This document shows positions 7,056-13,795 of a stretch of DNA of 13,795 nucleotides, piece by piece. Every line of letters begins with the position of its first letter. The stretch's first letter is position 1. The notes under the pieces are model-generated. The model did no database searches. It was not told the origin of the DNA and saw nothing but the letters and a program-made list of their open reading frames with translations. The stretch is from Candidatus Hydrogenedentota bacterium (GTDB taxonomy: Bacteria > Hydrogenedentota > Hydrogenedentia > Hydrogenedentales > CAITNO01). The translations under genes and the position numbers were made by a program. The stretch spans positions 1 through 13,795 of the forward strand of contig JAKPUV010000239.1 of NCBI GenBank assembly GCA_029554925.1. Reading direction: 5' to 3'.

Positions 7056-8111
7056 ATGGCCGCCAACACAGACGACAAGGCAAAAGGGAAGGCGCTGGAC
7101 ATCGCCATCTCCCAGTTGGAGAAGCAGTTCGGCAAGGGCACCATGGTGCGCCTGGGGGATGACTCCTTCCGGGCGGGGGTGCAGTCCATCAGCACGGGCA
7201 GTCTTTCGCTCGACATCGCGACGGGCGTGGGCGGCCTTCCCCGCGGCCGCGTGGTGGAGGTGTTCGGGCCGGAGTCGTCGGGCAAGACGACGCTGGCGCT
7301 GCATGTGGTGGCCAACGCCCAGCGCGGCGGGGGCATCGCCTGTTTCATTGACGCGGAGCACGCGCTCGACCCGACCTTCGCGCAGAAGATCGGGGTGGAC
7401 ATCAACAACCTGCTGGTCTCGCAGCCGGACACGGCGGAGCAGGCGCTGGAGATCTGCGAGAGCCTCGTGCGCAGCAACGCGGTGGACGTGATCGTGGTGG
7501 ACTCGGTGGCGGCGCTGGTGCCCAAGGCGGAGGTGGAGGGGGAGATGGGCGACAGCCATGTGGGCCTCCAGGCCCGGCTCATGTCGCAGGCCCTGCGCAA
7601 GCTGACGGCCATCATCAGCCGCACGAACACCCTGGTCATCTTCATCAACCAGATCCGCGAGAAGATCGGCGTCATGTTCGGCAGCCCCGAGACGACCACC
7701 GGCGGCCGCGCCCTCAAGTTCTACTCCAGCATGCGCCTCGACATCCGGCGCATCGCCGGCCTCAAGGACCGCGAGGAGAACGTGGGCAACCGCGTCCGCG
7801 TCAAGGTGGTGAAGAACAAGATGAGCGCGCCCTTCCGCCAGGCGGAGTTTGACATCCTCTTCAATGAGGGCATCAGCATGGAGGGCGACATTCTGGACCT
7901 CGCCATCGAGGCCAAGCTGGTCCAGAAGAGCGGCGCCTGGTTCTCCATGAACGGGGAAAACCTGGGGCAGGGCCGCGAGAACACCCGCCAGTTCCTGAAG
8001 GACCATCCCGACACCACGGAGCAGCTCCGCCAGAAGCTGCTCGACATGAAGGGCATGCTCTGCGCGGTGCAGCCCGGAGCGGAGGGCGATGACGTTCCGC
8101 CCGGAGACTGA
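7056..8111 (+). CDS. recA: DNA recombinase RecA
   Basis: A 351-aa protein of normal length and complete. ATG 7056 follows a textbook Shine-Dalgarno AAGGAGG (7042-7048) with a 7-nt spacer. Residues 71-79 are the Walker A motif GPESSGKTT (K77 binds phosphate), [10 protein letters not shown] contains the conserved base-contact and catalytic Glu region, [15 protein letters not shown] is Walker B followed by loop L1 with [10 protein letters not shown], and [20 protein letters not shown] is L2. [20 protein letters not shown] and the short acidic C-terminus (GDDVPPGD) are typical. RecA forms filaments on single-stranded DNA, carries out strand exchange and triggers LexA self-cleavage. The TTGACA element, the LexA-like box and the inverted repeats upstream are the likely control region. 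Its 3' end overlaps the next gene by 23 bp; no recX follows. Confidence 0.98.
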   Translation: MAANTDDKAKGKALDIAISQLEKQFGKGTMVRLGDDSFRAGVQSISTGSLSLDIATGVGGLPRGRVVEVFGPESSGKTTLALHVVANAQRGGGIACFIDAEHALDPTFAQKIGVDINNLLVSQPDTAEQALEICESLVRSNAVDVIVVDSVAALVPKAEVEGEMGDSHVGLQARLMSQALRKLTAIISRTNTLVIFINQIREKIGVMFGSPETTTGGRALKFYSSMRLDIRRIAGLKDREENVGNRVRVKVVKNKMSAPFRQAEFDILFNEGISMEGDILDLAIEAKLVQKSGAWFSMNGENLGQGRENTRQFLKDHPDTTEQLRQKLLDMKGMLCAVQPGAEGDDVPPGD

Positions 8112-11100
8112 TCCGCGCGAAGCGGACGCCCCCCCCGGGCGCTGGACGCCCCGGCAGGCCCGCCGCCTGCGCGCCCTGCTGCTGCTGTTGCTGCTGTTCG
8201 CGGGCGGGCTGGCCGTTGGGTCCGCCGTGGTCCGCCGCCGTCTGGACGTCCTGCGCGACGATCTCATGGCCGAAGTGAGCCGCCGCGCGGGCGGACGCTT
8301 TTCCGTCGGCCGGGTTTCCCTCAGCGGTCTTCGCGGCGTCTCCGTCGAGGAGGTCCGCATGATCTGGGAGCGCGACGGGCTCCGGGCCACCGTGGACCTC
8401 CCGCGGGTGGACGTGTATTTCGACTGGTCCGCCCTCGCCGCCGGCACCCTGTCCCCCGGACATGTCCACCTGACCGAGGCCTCCGTGGACGTGGCACTGC
8501 CCCCCGCCAGCGGACCGCCCGCGGTCAAGGCGCCCGCCGGCCCTCCCGTGCTGCCTGAACTCCCGCCGCTTTCCTTCCGGGTCAGCGGGGAACGGTGCCG
8601 CGCGCGGATTGCGGGGGTGCCCGAAGCCGGGGAAATCGCCCTGGAGGAGGTGGGCTTTGACATTTCCCGCCAGCCCGGGGCGGCGGATTTGCTGGCGCGC
8701 CTGTCCGCCCGGCTGGCGGGCGTCTCCGAGGCGCCCCTTGTCGCCGTGGTGCGCTACGCGGGGCCTGACGACTTCAGCCTGCGCGCGGAGACGGGCGTCC
8801 TCGCTGTGGAAAAGATCAGCGCCCTCCTTCCGGAGAAGGCGCGCGTGCTCGCGGGGGGGACGGTGACCCCCGTGCTCACCCTGGAAGGCCAGCGCGGCGG
8901 CCGCCTGTCCCTGGCCCTGGACGCGGAGATGGAGGCGCTGGACGCGAAGGTCCGGCCCGAATTCATCGCGCCGCTGACGGGAACCCTGGCCGTGCGCGCC
9001 GACGCCGACCTGCCGAATCGCGAAATACTGGTCCGAAACGCCCGGCTGGAAACCCCGCAGGCCTCCGGACGCATCACCGGATCCGTGCTGTTCGGGGCGG
9101 ACGGCCCCGTGCTGGACCTGAAACTCGACGCGGACACGCTGCCGGTGAACGAGGCCGTCACCGCGCTGCTTCCCGAGACCGTGGGGCCGGGCGACCTCTC
9201 CGTGGAGTTGGGCGCGCCGCACCGGCTCGCCGTGCATGTCAGCGGTCCCGCGTCCTCGCCGTCCGTGCTGGCCGAGGCGGGCGCCGCCTCCGGAAAGATC
9301 GTGTTCAAGCCCACGGACAAGAAACTCCCCGGCGCCTCCCTGGAACTCGGGCAGATCCAGGTCTCCTATGACCTGGCCACCAAAATGCCCGGAGGCATGG
9401 TCGCCATCCTGAACGGCGGGCTCCTTTCCCCCTATCAGGGCCTGATGCTCGACCAGCTTTCCGGCTCCGTCCTTCTCGTGGACGGCAAAGTCAAACTGGT
9501 CCCCCTGTCGGCGCGCCTGAACGGCCACGCCTTCCTGGGCCGCGCGGAGTACGAAATCGCGAAGCAGACCCTTTCGTTCTCCGCCGACGGCGCGGTGTCC
9601 GATCTCGAAAAGTCCGCCCTCCACCACCCCTCGAAGGAGCTGTGGATCTACGGGTCGGCGGCCCTGCGATGCCACGGCACCGCCTCACCAAAGAAGATCG
9701 TGGTGGAGGCGTCGGCCGACGCCACGGAGGCGCAGATCGAGATCGAGTGGTGGTTTAGGAAGCCCCGCGGCACCGGCGCGACCATCAAGGCCTTCAAGGC
9801 CGAAATCATTCCCCGAAAGAGCATGAAGATCACGGGGGAGGCCTCCATAGACGGCACCCAGCTCAAGGCCGACCTGCTCTACCTCTGGCGCGACGGCAAG
9901 TTCAGCAGCGAGCATGTGCGGCTGGACTTCCCCTTCCTGGAGGTCGCCACGGCGGGCAAGTGCATCCGCATTCCCTACCGCGCCTATGGCACCCACGCGA
10001 AGGACGGCTATTACGAGGTGGTCCGCGCGGGCACCCGGCCCGACGGCAACATCGCCACCATCGGCGGCGTCTTCGACGACGTCTCCTTCCTGCCCAATGG
10101 GTGCCCGTATCCGCTTCACTGCCGGAACGCCAAAGTCGAGGTGACCCTCGACAACGTCCACGAGACCATCCGGACCGGCGTGATCAGCGTCCACGCCGAG
10201 AGCGCCGAAGTCCCGGCGCTCAAGGAGAACTGGCTGCTTCCTCTGGAGCCCGAGGACCCCGAATACTACGTCAAGTTTCCCGGCCTGCCCCGGTCCATGA
10301 AATACGAGCTTTCCGCCGACGCCATGCAGATGCCCCCCTGGACGGGAAGCCAGTTCAAGGGCACCGTCTACAACGAGGGGGAGAAGACCGGCCTCAGCCA
10401 TTTCGAGGCCGTGGTGGACGGCGGGCGCCTGGAGGGGTCCTACGACCGGGACAAGAAGACCAACTACTACACCCTTAAGGCGACCTGGGACGGCATCCCC
10501 GCGCGCTACGTCATCCGCCATCTGGAACTGCCCGAAATCCTCGACGGCCCCATGTCCGGATGGGTGGACTATTCCATGGACGCCGACGACCCCGCGACCC
10601 TTCAGGGCAAGGGAACGTTCCATGTGCGGAACGGAAACTTCGTGCCCGCGACCCTCGCCGCCACCTTCGGGGAGCAGTTTGCGGAGTTCGCCCAGCTCCA
10701 GCCCGAGGCCTACGCCTTCACCACCACCAAGTCGGACATCGCCCTCAAGGGCGACCACATCCGCACCGACAACATGCTCGTTGAGCTGCCCGGAATCACC
10801 CTGACAGGTTCCGGAACCTGGATCACCGGCGGCGACATTGACTACCGGGTGGATGTGAGCATCACCCCAGACACGGCGGCGGAAATCCCGATTCTGGCGC
10901 AGAGTTTCAACATCCAGGGATACCGCATAGCCCAGCGCAACGTTGATCTGGGATTCCAGATCAAGGGGCCGGCCTTCAAGCCGACCAGCCAGCTGGCGGG
11001 CATGCCGGACATGGGCGTCACCCTGGTCAGCGGGGCCGCCGAAATGACCAATGAGGCCGTCCGGGTGATTGACCTGCCCCGGCAACTCTTTATCTCCCTG

Positions 11101-11184
11101 ATCAAGACGGGCGGCGGCATTCTAGGGGCCTCGCGCACCGGGGAGACCGGGGCGGCCTCCTCCAGGCGACCTTCATCGCCCTGA
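8089..11184 (+). CDS. AsmA/YhdP-like membrane-anchored envelope protein
   Basis: A 1031-aa protein starting inside recA (23-bp overlap, +1 frame), with GGAG or GGAGGG 2-9 nt upstream, so probably translationally coupled. It has a basic cytoplasmic N-terminus ([10 protein letters not shown]), one membrane helix (about residues 27-48, a run of seven leucines) and a very long, repetitive beta-rich region outside the membrane. AsmA-like signs are the opening pattern after the helix ([26 protein letters not shown]) and the C-terminal part (about 838-1015: [68 protein letters not shown]), which reads like the AsmA/DUF3971 end. Relatives in this superfamily (YhdP, TamB, AsmA) are thought to bridge inner and outer membranes and move phospholipids. 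Here the role is inferred by fold only. The middle (about 540-800) is divergent and has no module I recognise. Confidence 0.7.
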   Translation: MTFRPETDPREADAPPGRWTPRQARRLRALLLLLLLFAGGLAVGSAVVRRRLDVLRDDLMAEVSRRAGGRFSVGRVSLSGLRGVSVEEVRMIWERDGLRATVDLPRVDVYFDWSALAAGTLSPGHVHLTEASVDVALPPASGPPAVKAPAGPPVLPELPPLSFRVSGERCRARIAGVPEAGEIALEEVGFDISRQPGAADLLARLSARLAGVSEAPLVAVVRYAGPDDFSLRAETGVLAVEKISALLPEKARVLAGGTVTPVLTLEGQRGGRLSLALDAEMEALDAKVRPEFIAPLTGTLAVRADADLPNREILVRNARLETPQASGRITGSVLFGADGPVLDLKLDADTLPVNEAVTALLPETVGPGDLSVELGAPHRLAVHVSGPASSPSVLAEAGAASGKIVFKPTDKKLPGASLELGQIQVSYDLATKMPGGMVAILNGGLLSPYQGLMLDQLSGSVLLVDGKVKLVPLSARLNGHAFLGRAEYEIAKQTLSFSADGAVSDLEKSALHHPSKELWIYGSAALRCHGTASPKKIVVEASADATEAQIEIEWWFRKPRGTGATIKAFKAEIIPRKSMKITGEASIDGTQLKADLLYLWRDGKFSSEHVRLDFPFLEVATAGKCIRIPYRAYGTHAKDGYYEVVRAGTRPDGNIATIGGVFDDVSFLPNGCPYPLHCRNAKVEVTLDNVHETIRTGVISVHAESAEVPALKENWLLPLEPEDPEYYVKFPGLPRSMKYELSADAMQMPPWTGSQFKGTVYNEGEKTGLSHFEAVVDGGRLEGSYDRDKKTNYYTLKATWDGIPARYVIRHLELPEILDGPMSGWVDYSMDADDPATLQGKGTFHVRNGNFVPATLAATFGEQFAEFAQLQPEAYAFTTTKSDIALKGDHIRTDNMLVELPGITLTGSGTWITGGDIDYRVDVSITPDTAAEIPILAQSFNIQGYRIAQRNVDLGFQIKGPAFKPTSQLAGMPDMGVTLVSGAAEMTNEAVRVIDLPRQLFISLIKTGGGILGASRTGETGAASSRRPSSP

Positions 11185-11244
11185 CGCGGGCGCGGGGCGG
11201 GCGTTTCGGTCGGCAGCCACGAGATATGGACCCCGGCTTCGGTC

Positions 11245-11274
11245 TTGCCCCCATATATGGCGAGAGAGTATACT
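11245..11274 (+). promoter_or_regulatory. Probable promoter of the downstream three-gene operon
   Basis: TTGCCC (11245-11250, 4 of 6) and TATACT (11269-11274, 5 of 6) are separated by 18 bp. The AT-rich -10 stands out in a GC-rich background. Transcription would start near 11281. The spacer contains the perfect palindrome CCATATATGG (11251-11260), a possible operator. Confidence 0.55.
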
Positions 11275-11313
11275 TTTCACCGGCGTGGCCTGTGCCGCCG
11301 CGCCGCGATTTAT

Positions 11314-11318
11314 GAGGA
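11314..11318 (+). promoter_or_regulatory. Ribosome binding site for the GTG-started zinc protein
   Basis: GAGGA at 11314-11318 lies 9 nt before GTG 11328. An in-frame TGA at 11313-11315 leaves no room for an earlier start, so this site together with GTG 11328 defines the N-terminus. Confidence 0.65.
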
Positions 11319-11327
11319 TGCGCGTGC

Positions 11328-11951
11328 GTGGAAATTCGTATTGGAAAGAGTGCGCGGGTGTGCGACGTGTGCGGGCGCGGGTTTTCCCATGAGGAAAAGG
11401 TCCGTTCCGTGGCCCGTTTCCAGGAGGGGACCCTCGTCCGGCAGGACTTCTGCATGCAGTGTTTTCTCCCCGAACACACGGAGCAGGCGTTTTCGGCGTG
11501 GGTCACGAAATACCTCGACCCCAAAGTCCTGGACCAGCAGCCGCCCGAGCTTTATTCTCCCCTTCAGCAGCTTTTCTTTGACCTTTGCAGCTCCGAGGAC
11601 CGGGCCGATCTGGCCAAGGCCTATCTTGCGGCGCAACTGCTGCGCCGCATGAAGGTTTTCCGGCTGATCAAGGAGTCCGACGAGGCGGACGGAGAGGTGC
11701 GCGTGACGCTGTTCGCCGACCGGGGCGGCAGCCGCCTGATCGAGGTGCGGGACCCCAGCTTCACCTTTGCCGAGCTTGACGCCGCGCGCGCGGCCCTGTT
11801 TGCCGCCCTGCGCCGTGAGGATTCGGATGCGCCCGCGCCGGAAGGCGGGGGAGCCGATGCCGCCCCCTCCGAAGACCATCCGGACGGGGAGTGCCCGGAA
11901 TCCCCCTCGGGAGGGGACGGCGGCGACACCAACGAAAACGGGGAAGGCTGA
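11328..11951 (+). CDS. Uncharacterised four-cysteine (putative zinc-binding) protein
   Basis: A 207-aa protein with a GTG start forced by an in-frame stop just upstream. Two CxxC pairs, C12-C15 (VCDVCGRGF) and C42-C45 (DFCMQCF), about 27 residues apart, look like one structural zinc site. Residues about 65-110 form a helical segment (PLQQLFFDLCSSEDRADLAK, then AYLAAQLLRRMKVFRLIKES), followed by a beta/helix stretch (VRVTLFADRGGSRLIEVR, FAELDAARAALFAAL). The last 45 residues are a disordered, acidic, Gly/Pro/Ser-rich tail. There is no signal peptide or membrane helix, so it is probably cytoplasmic. The layout recalls small zinc proteins seen in planctomycete-like genomes, but I know no function for them. 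Its stop overlaps the SPOR gene start (TGATG), so the two products are probably made together. Confidence 0.8.
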   Translation: MEIRIGKSARVCDVCGRGFSHEEKVRSVARFQEGTLVRQDFCMQCFLPEHTEQAFSAWVTKYLDPKVLDQQPPELYSPLQQLFFDLCSSEDRADLAKAYLAAQLLRRMKVFRLIKESDEADGEVRVTLFADRGGSRLIEVRDPSFTFAELDAARAALFAALRREDSDAPAPEGGGADAAPSEDHPDGECPESPSGGDGGDTNENGEG

Positions 11952-13078
11952 TGGACATCAGAAAAGAGATCAACCCCGCCGACGGCAGCCCGCAGCTGGT
12001 GCTTACCTGCGCCAAGGGCGTGGCCGTGGCCTTTGTCTGCGGAACGCTCGCAGTGGTCATGCTCAGTTTCGCCGCCGGGGTCATCCTCGGCCGGGCCACC
12101 ATCGGGGAGACGGGGGGGGTACCCCTCGTGGCAGCCGAAGGCACGCCGCCGCCCGCGGCGGCCGAGACAGCCCCCACCCCGGATCCGGTCAAAGTGGCGG
12201 CCATGGAGACGTACACGCTGCCCGCGAACGCGCAGCCGGTCACTGCCGCCGCCCCGGCGTCCACGTCTCCGGCCGCCCCCGCCGCTGTTGCCCCCGATCC
12301 TGCAGCGCCTGCGGCCCCCGCCGCCGCCCCTGCCGTTGCCGCACCCGCGGCGGCGGTGTCCGCCCCCCCGGCGGACGCGCCCCCTGCGGCGGCTGCGGCG
12401 GCGCCTCCTGTGTCCGCGTCGGCCGCCCCTGTGATCGCGCCTGAGGCCGCACCGGCGCCGCCTGCGCCGGCCCCGGCCGCCGCCGCCCCGGAGCAGCCCG
12501 CCGAGCCCAAGGCAACCCCCTACACCACGGCGTCCAAAAAGCGGGTCACCTCGCTTGCCCCGTTGTCAAGCCAGCGCAACACCTCCTCCGTGCCGGCCGC
12601 CGCGCCCAAGCCGCCCGCCCCGGAGACGGCCCCTGTACCCGCGCCGGAGACGGCCCCTGCCGCCGCACCGGCTGCGGTGCCGGAACTCACCCCGGTGGAT
12701 CCAAAGGACGATGATCCCGCTCTTGTGGCCGCCGCGCCGCCTGCGGCCCCTGCGGTTCCGGCCCCGGCTCCGGCCCCTGCGGCGGCGGCTCCCGCCCCCG
12801 CCGCGGCGGCGCCCGCACCGGCCGCCGAGACGGCCTCGGGAAAGTACTGTGTGCAGTTGGGCGCCTTTTCCGGCCCCAACCGCAGCCAGCAGGCGGAGAG
12901 CCTCAACAGCTCGGTGCGCAAGAAGCACGGGCTGAAAAGCCAGATTGTGAAATCGGGCGACGACAAGGTGCACCGCGTCGTGGTGTCCGGTTTCGCCGAC
13001 AAGAAGTCCGCCCTGGACGCCTGCGCGGCGATCCAGAAGAAGCCGGACCTCGGCGGGGCGTTCGTGCGGGAACTGTGA
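11951..13078 (+). CDS. SPOR-domain membrane protein with long Ala/Pro linker
   Basis: A 375-aa protein whose ATG overlaps the previous stop (TGATG). It has a short cytoplasmic N-terminus (1-22), one membrane helix (about 23-46, VAVAFVCGTLAVVMLSFAAG), an extremely Ala/Pro-rich linker of about 240 residues (58-296, with tandem pieces such as PETAP and PAPAAAA) and a C-terminal SPOR domain (298-375, YCVQLGAFSG, SQIVKSGDDKVHRVVVSGF, FVREL). SPOR domains bind peptidoglycan strands stripped of stem peptides and bring proteins to the division septum, as in FtsN or DamX. The linker would let the domain reach across the periplasm. The topology (N-in, C-out) fits the FtsN/DedD layout, but no FtsN-specific essential segment is recognisable. 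The high GC of the linker is due to Ala and Pro codons, not to transfer. Confidence 0.88.
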   Translation: MDIRKEINPADGSPQLVLTCAKGVAVAFVCGTLAVVMLSFAAGVILGRATIGETGGVPLVAAEGTPPPAAAETAPTPDPVKVAAMETYTLPANAQPVTAAAPASTSPAAPAAVAPDPAAPAAPAAAPAVAAPAAAVSAPPADAPPAAAAAAPPVSASAAPVIAPEAAPAPPAPAPAAAAPEQPAEPKATPYTTASKKRVTSLAPLSSQRNTSSVPAAAPKPPAPETAPVPAPETAPAAAPAAVPELTPVDPKDDDPALVAAAPPAAPAVPAPAPAPAAAAPAPAAAAPAPAAETASGKYCVQLGAFSGPNRSQQAESLNSSVRKKHGLKSQIVKSGDDKVHRVVVSGFADKKSALDACAAIQKKPDLGGAFVREL

Positions 13079-13097
13079 CGGGGAACGGGAGTCCGGC

Positions 13098-13795
13098 ATG
13101 ACGAAGATCGCGATAGTGGGGCCGGGGGCGCTGGGATGCGTTTTCGCCGCGCGGCTTGCCTGCGGCGGCGCACGGGTGTTCTTGGTGGACCACCGCGCCG
13201 ACCGGGCGGAACTTTTGGCGCGCGAGGGCGTGCGCGTCGAGGAACCCGACGGCACGCTTCTCCACGAGAAGCCGGCCATCGCCACGCAGATTCCCCCCGG
13301 CATGGACCTCGTGCTCGTCACCGTGAAGGCCCATGCCACCCGCAGCCTGCGGCTGCCGCCCGACGCGCCCGTGCTCACCCTTCAGAACGGGCTGGGCAAC
13401 GTGGACACCCTGTGCGGCATGATCGGCAGCGCGCGGGTGCTCGCGGGGGCCACCTCGGAGGCAGCGACCCTGCTGGCGCCGGGGAGCGTGCGCCACGCCG
13501 CCGCGGGCGCCACGGTCTTCGGATCCTGGACTTCCTGCCCCGCCGACTCGGCGCTGCGCGCCTTTCAGGAGGCGGGGTTTGACGCGCGGGTCACCGACAC
13601 CCCCGGACAGGTGGTCTGGGAGAAGGCCGCCATCAACGCGGGCATCAACCCGCTCACCGCGCTGCTGAATGTTCCCAACGGCCGTCTGCTGGAGATCCCG
13701 GAGACCCGGGAACTGCTCCGTGACCTGGTCATGGAGGCCGCGAAGGTCGCCTCCACCGAGGGCTACCGGTTCACCCGGAGCCTGCCCGAGGCGGC
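13098..13795 (+). CDS. panE: 2-dehydropantoate 2-reductase (PanE/ApbA), truncated by right edge
   Basis: 232 complete codons are visible of an expected 300 or so; the C-terminus is outside the window. ATG 13098 has GGGAG about 6 nt upstream and lies 19 bp after the SPOR gene stop. The N-terminal Rossmann fold shows GPGALG at 8-13, the NADP(H)-binding glycine motif, then VTVKAH and LQNGLGN (N97). K176 in VWEKAAINAGINPLTAL and N184 occupy the same residue numbers as the catalytic Lys176 and the substrate-binding Asn184 of E. coli PanE. The family reduces 2-dehydropantoate to pantoate with NADPH, a cytoplasmic step towards pantothenate and coenzyme A. The C-terminal Ser/Glu substrate residues cannot be checked here. 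No other pan gene is nearby, so it is probably co-transcribed with the SPOR gene by proximity. Confidence 0.93.
   Translation, partial: MTKIAIVGPGALGCVFAARLACGGARVFLVDHRADRAELLAREGVRVEEPDGTLLHEKPAIATQIPPGMDLVLVTVKAHATRSLRLPPDAPVLTLQNGLGNVDTLCGMIGSARVLAGATSEAATLLAPGSVRHAAAGATVFGSWTSCPADSALRAFQEAGFDARVTDTPGQVVWEKAAINAGINPLTALLNVPNGRLLEIPETRELLRDLVMEAAKVASTEGYRFTRSLPEA

Larger units (their letters stand above)
11185..11327. other. Intergenic region before the zinc-protein / SPOR / panE operon
   Basis: 143 bp without a gene. It holds the promoter at 11245-11274, an internal palindrome and a leader of about 47 nt. No terminator for the AsmA-like gene is visible: the hairpin GGCGA-CCTTCA-TCGCC (11165-11180), at the end of the coding sequence, has no T-run after it. 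Confidence 0.6.

Noticed and set aside
7020..9675. Long minus-strand frames opposite recA and the AsmA-like gene
   Set aside because: recA is certain on the plus strand; the antisense translations are compositional shadows.
11165..11180. Intrinsic terminator of the AsmA-like gene
   Set aside because: The hairpin GGCGA-CCTTCA-TCGCC lies inside the last codons and is not followed by a run of T.
11761..12510. Gly/Ala-rich minus-strand frame opposite the SPOR linker
   Set aside because: It is the antisense of Ala/Pro codons (GCC/CCG read as GGC/CGG) and has no ribosome site or domain.

Overview
The window is a GC-rich bacterial chromosome segment (about two-thirds G+C by eye) with ordinary housekeeping genes (recA, mgtE, panE, a tRNA) set among secreted carbohydrate-active and surface proteins. 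The mix of an exported GH78-type rhamnosidase, an exported GH29-like protein, a PhoPQ-activated-type hydrolase with Ig-like modules and a C-terminal sorting-like tail, and dispersed palindromic intergenic repeats resembles a polysaccharide-degrading diderm from the Hydrogenedentota / Planctomycetota / Verrucomicrobiota neighbourhood. That placement is inference from protein style; no taxonomic marker was searched.

Layout. (1) 1-1182, minus strand: 5' part of an exported alpha-L-rhamnosidase that runs off the left edge. (2) 1183-1445: divergent intergenic region holding a 9-bp-period repeat in inverted arrangement and a likely tRNA promoter. (3) 1446-1522: tRNA-Val(CAC). (4) 1686-3062 mgtE, then, 40 bp later, 3103-4557, a secreted GH29-like protein with a C-terminal discoidin-like module. 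(5) 4558-4785: palindrome-rich intergenic repeat. (6) 4786-6936: PhoPQ-activated-pathogenicity-related-type exported hydrolase. (7) 6937-7055: recA leader with an 11-bp perfect inverted repeat, a nested 13-bp dyad and a LexA-like box. (8) 7056-8111 recA, overlapping by 23 bp an AsmA/YhdP-like membrane-anchored protein (8089-11184). (9) A promoter at 11245-11274, then a probable operon: a four-cysteine putative zinc protein (11328-11951), a SPOR-domain membrane protein (11951-13078, TGATG overlap) and panE (13098 to the right edge, truncated).

How they fit together. The rhamnosidase, the GH29-like protein and the PqaA-like hydrolase are all exported or anchored, which fits scavenging of deoxy-sugar-rich polysaccharides, although they lie in separate transcription units. 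RecA is translationally coupled to an envelope protein rather than to recX. The last operon joins an uncharacterised zinc protein to a peptidoglycan-binding SPOR protein and pantothenate synthesis. No phage, transposase, CRISPR array or recognisable defence system was seen. The non-coding structures (recA leader, the two intergenic repeat elements) are the least explained parts of the window.
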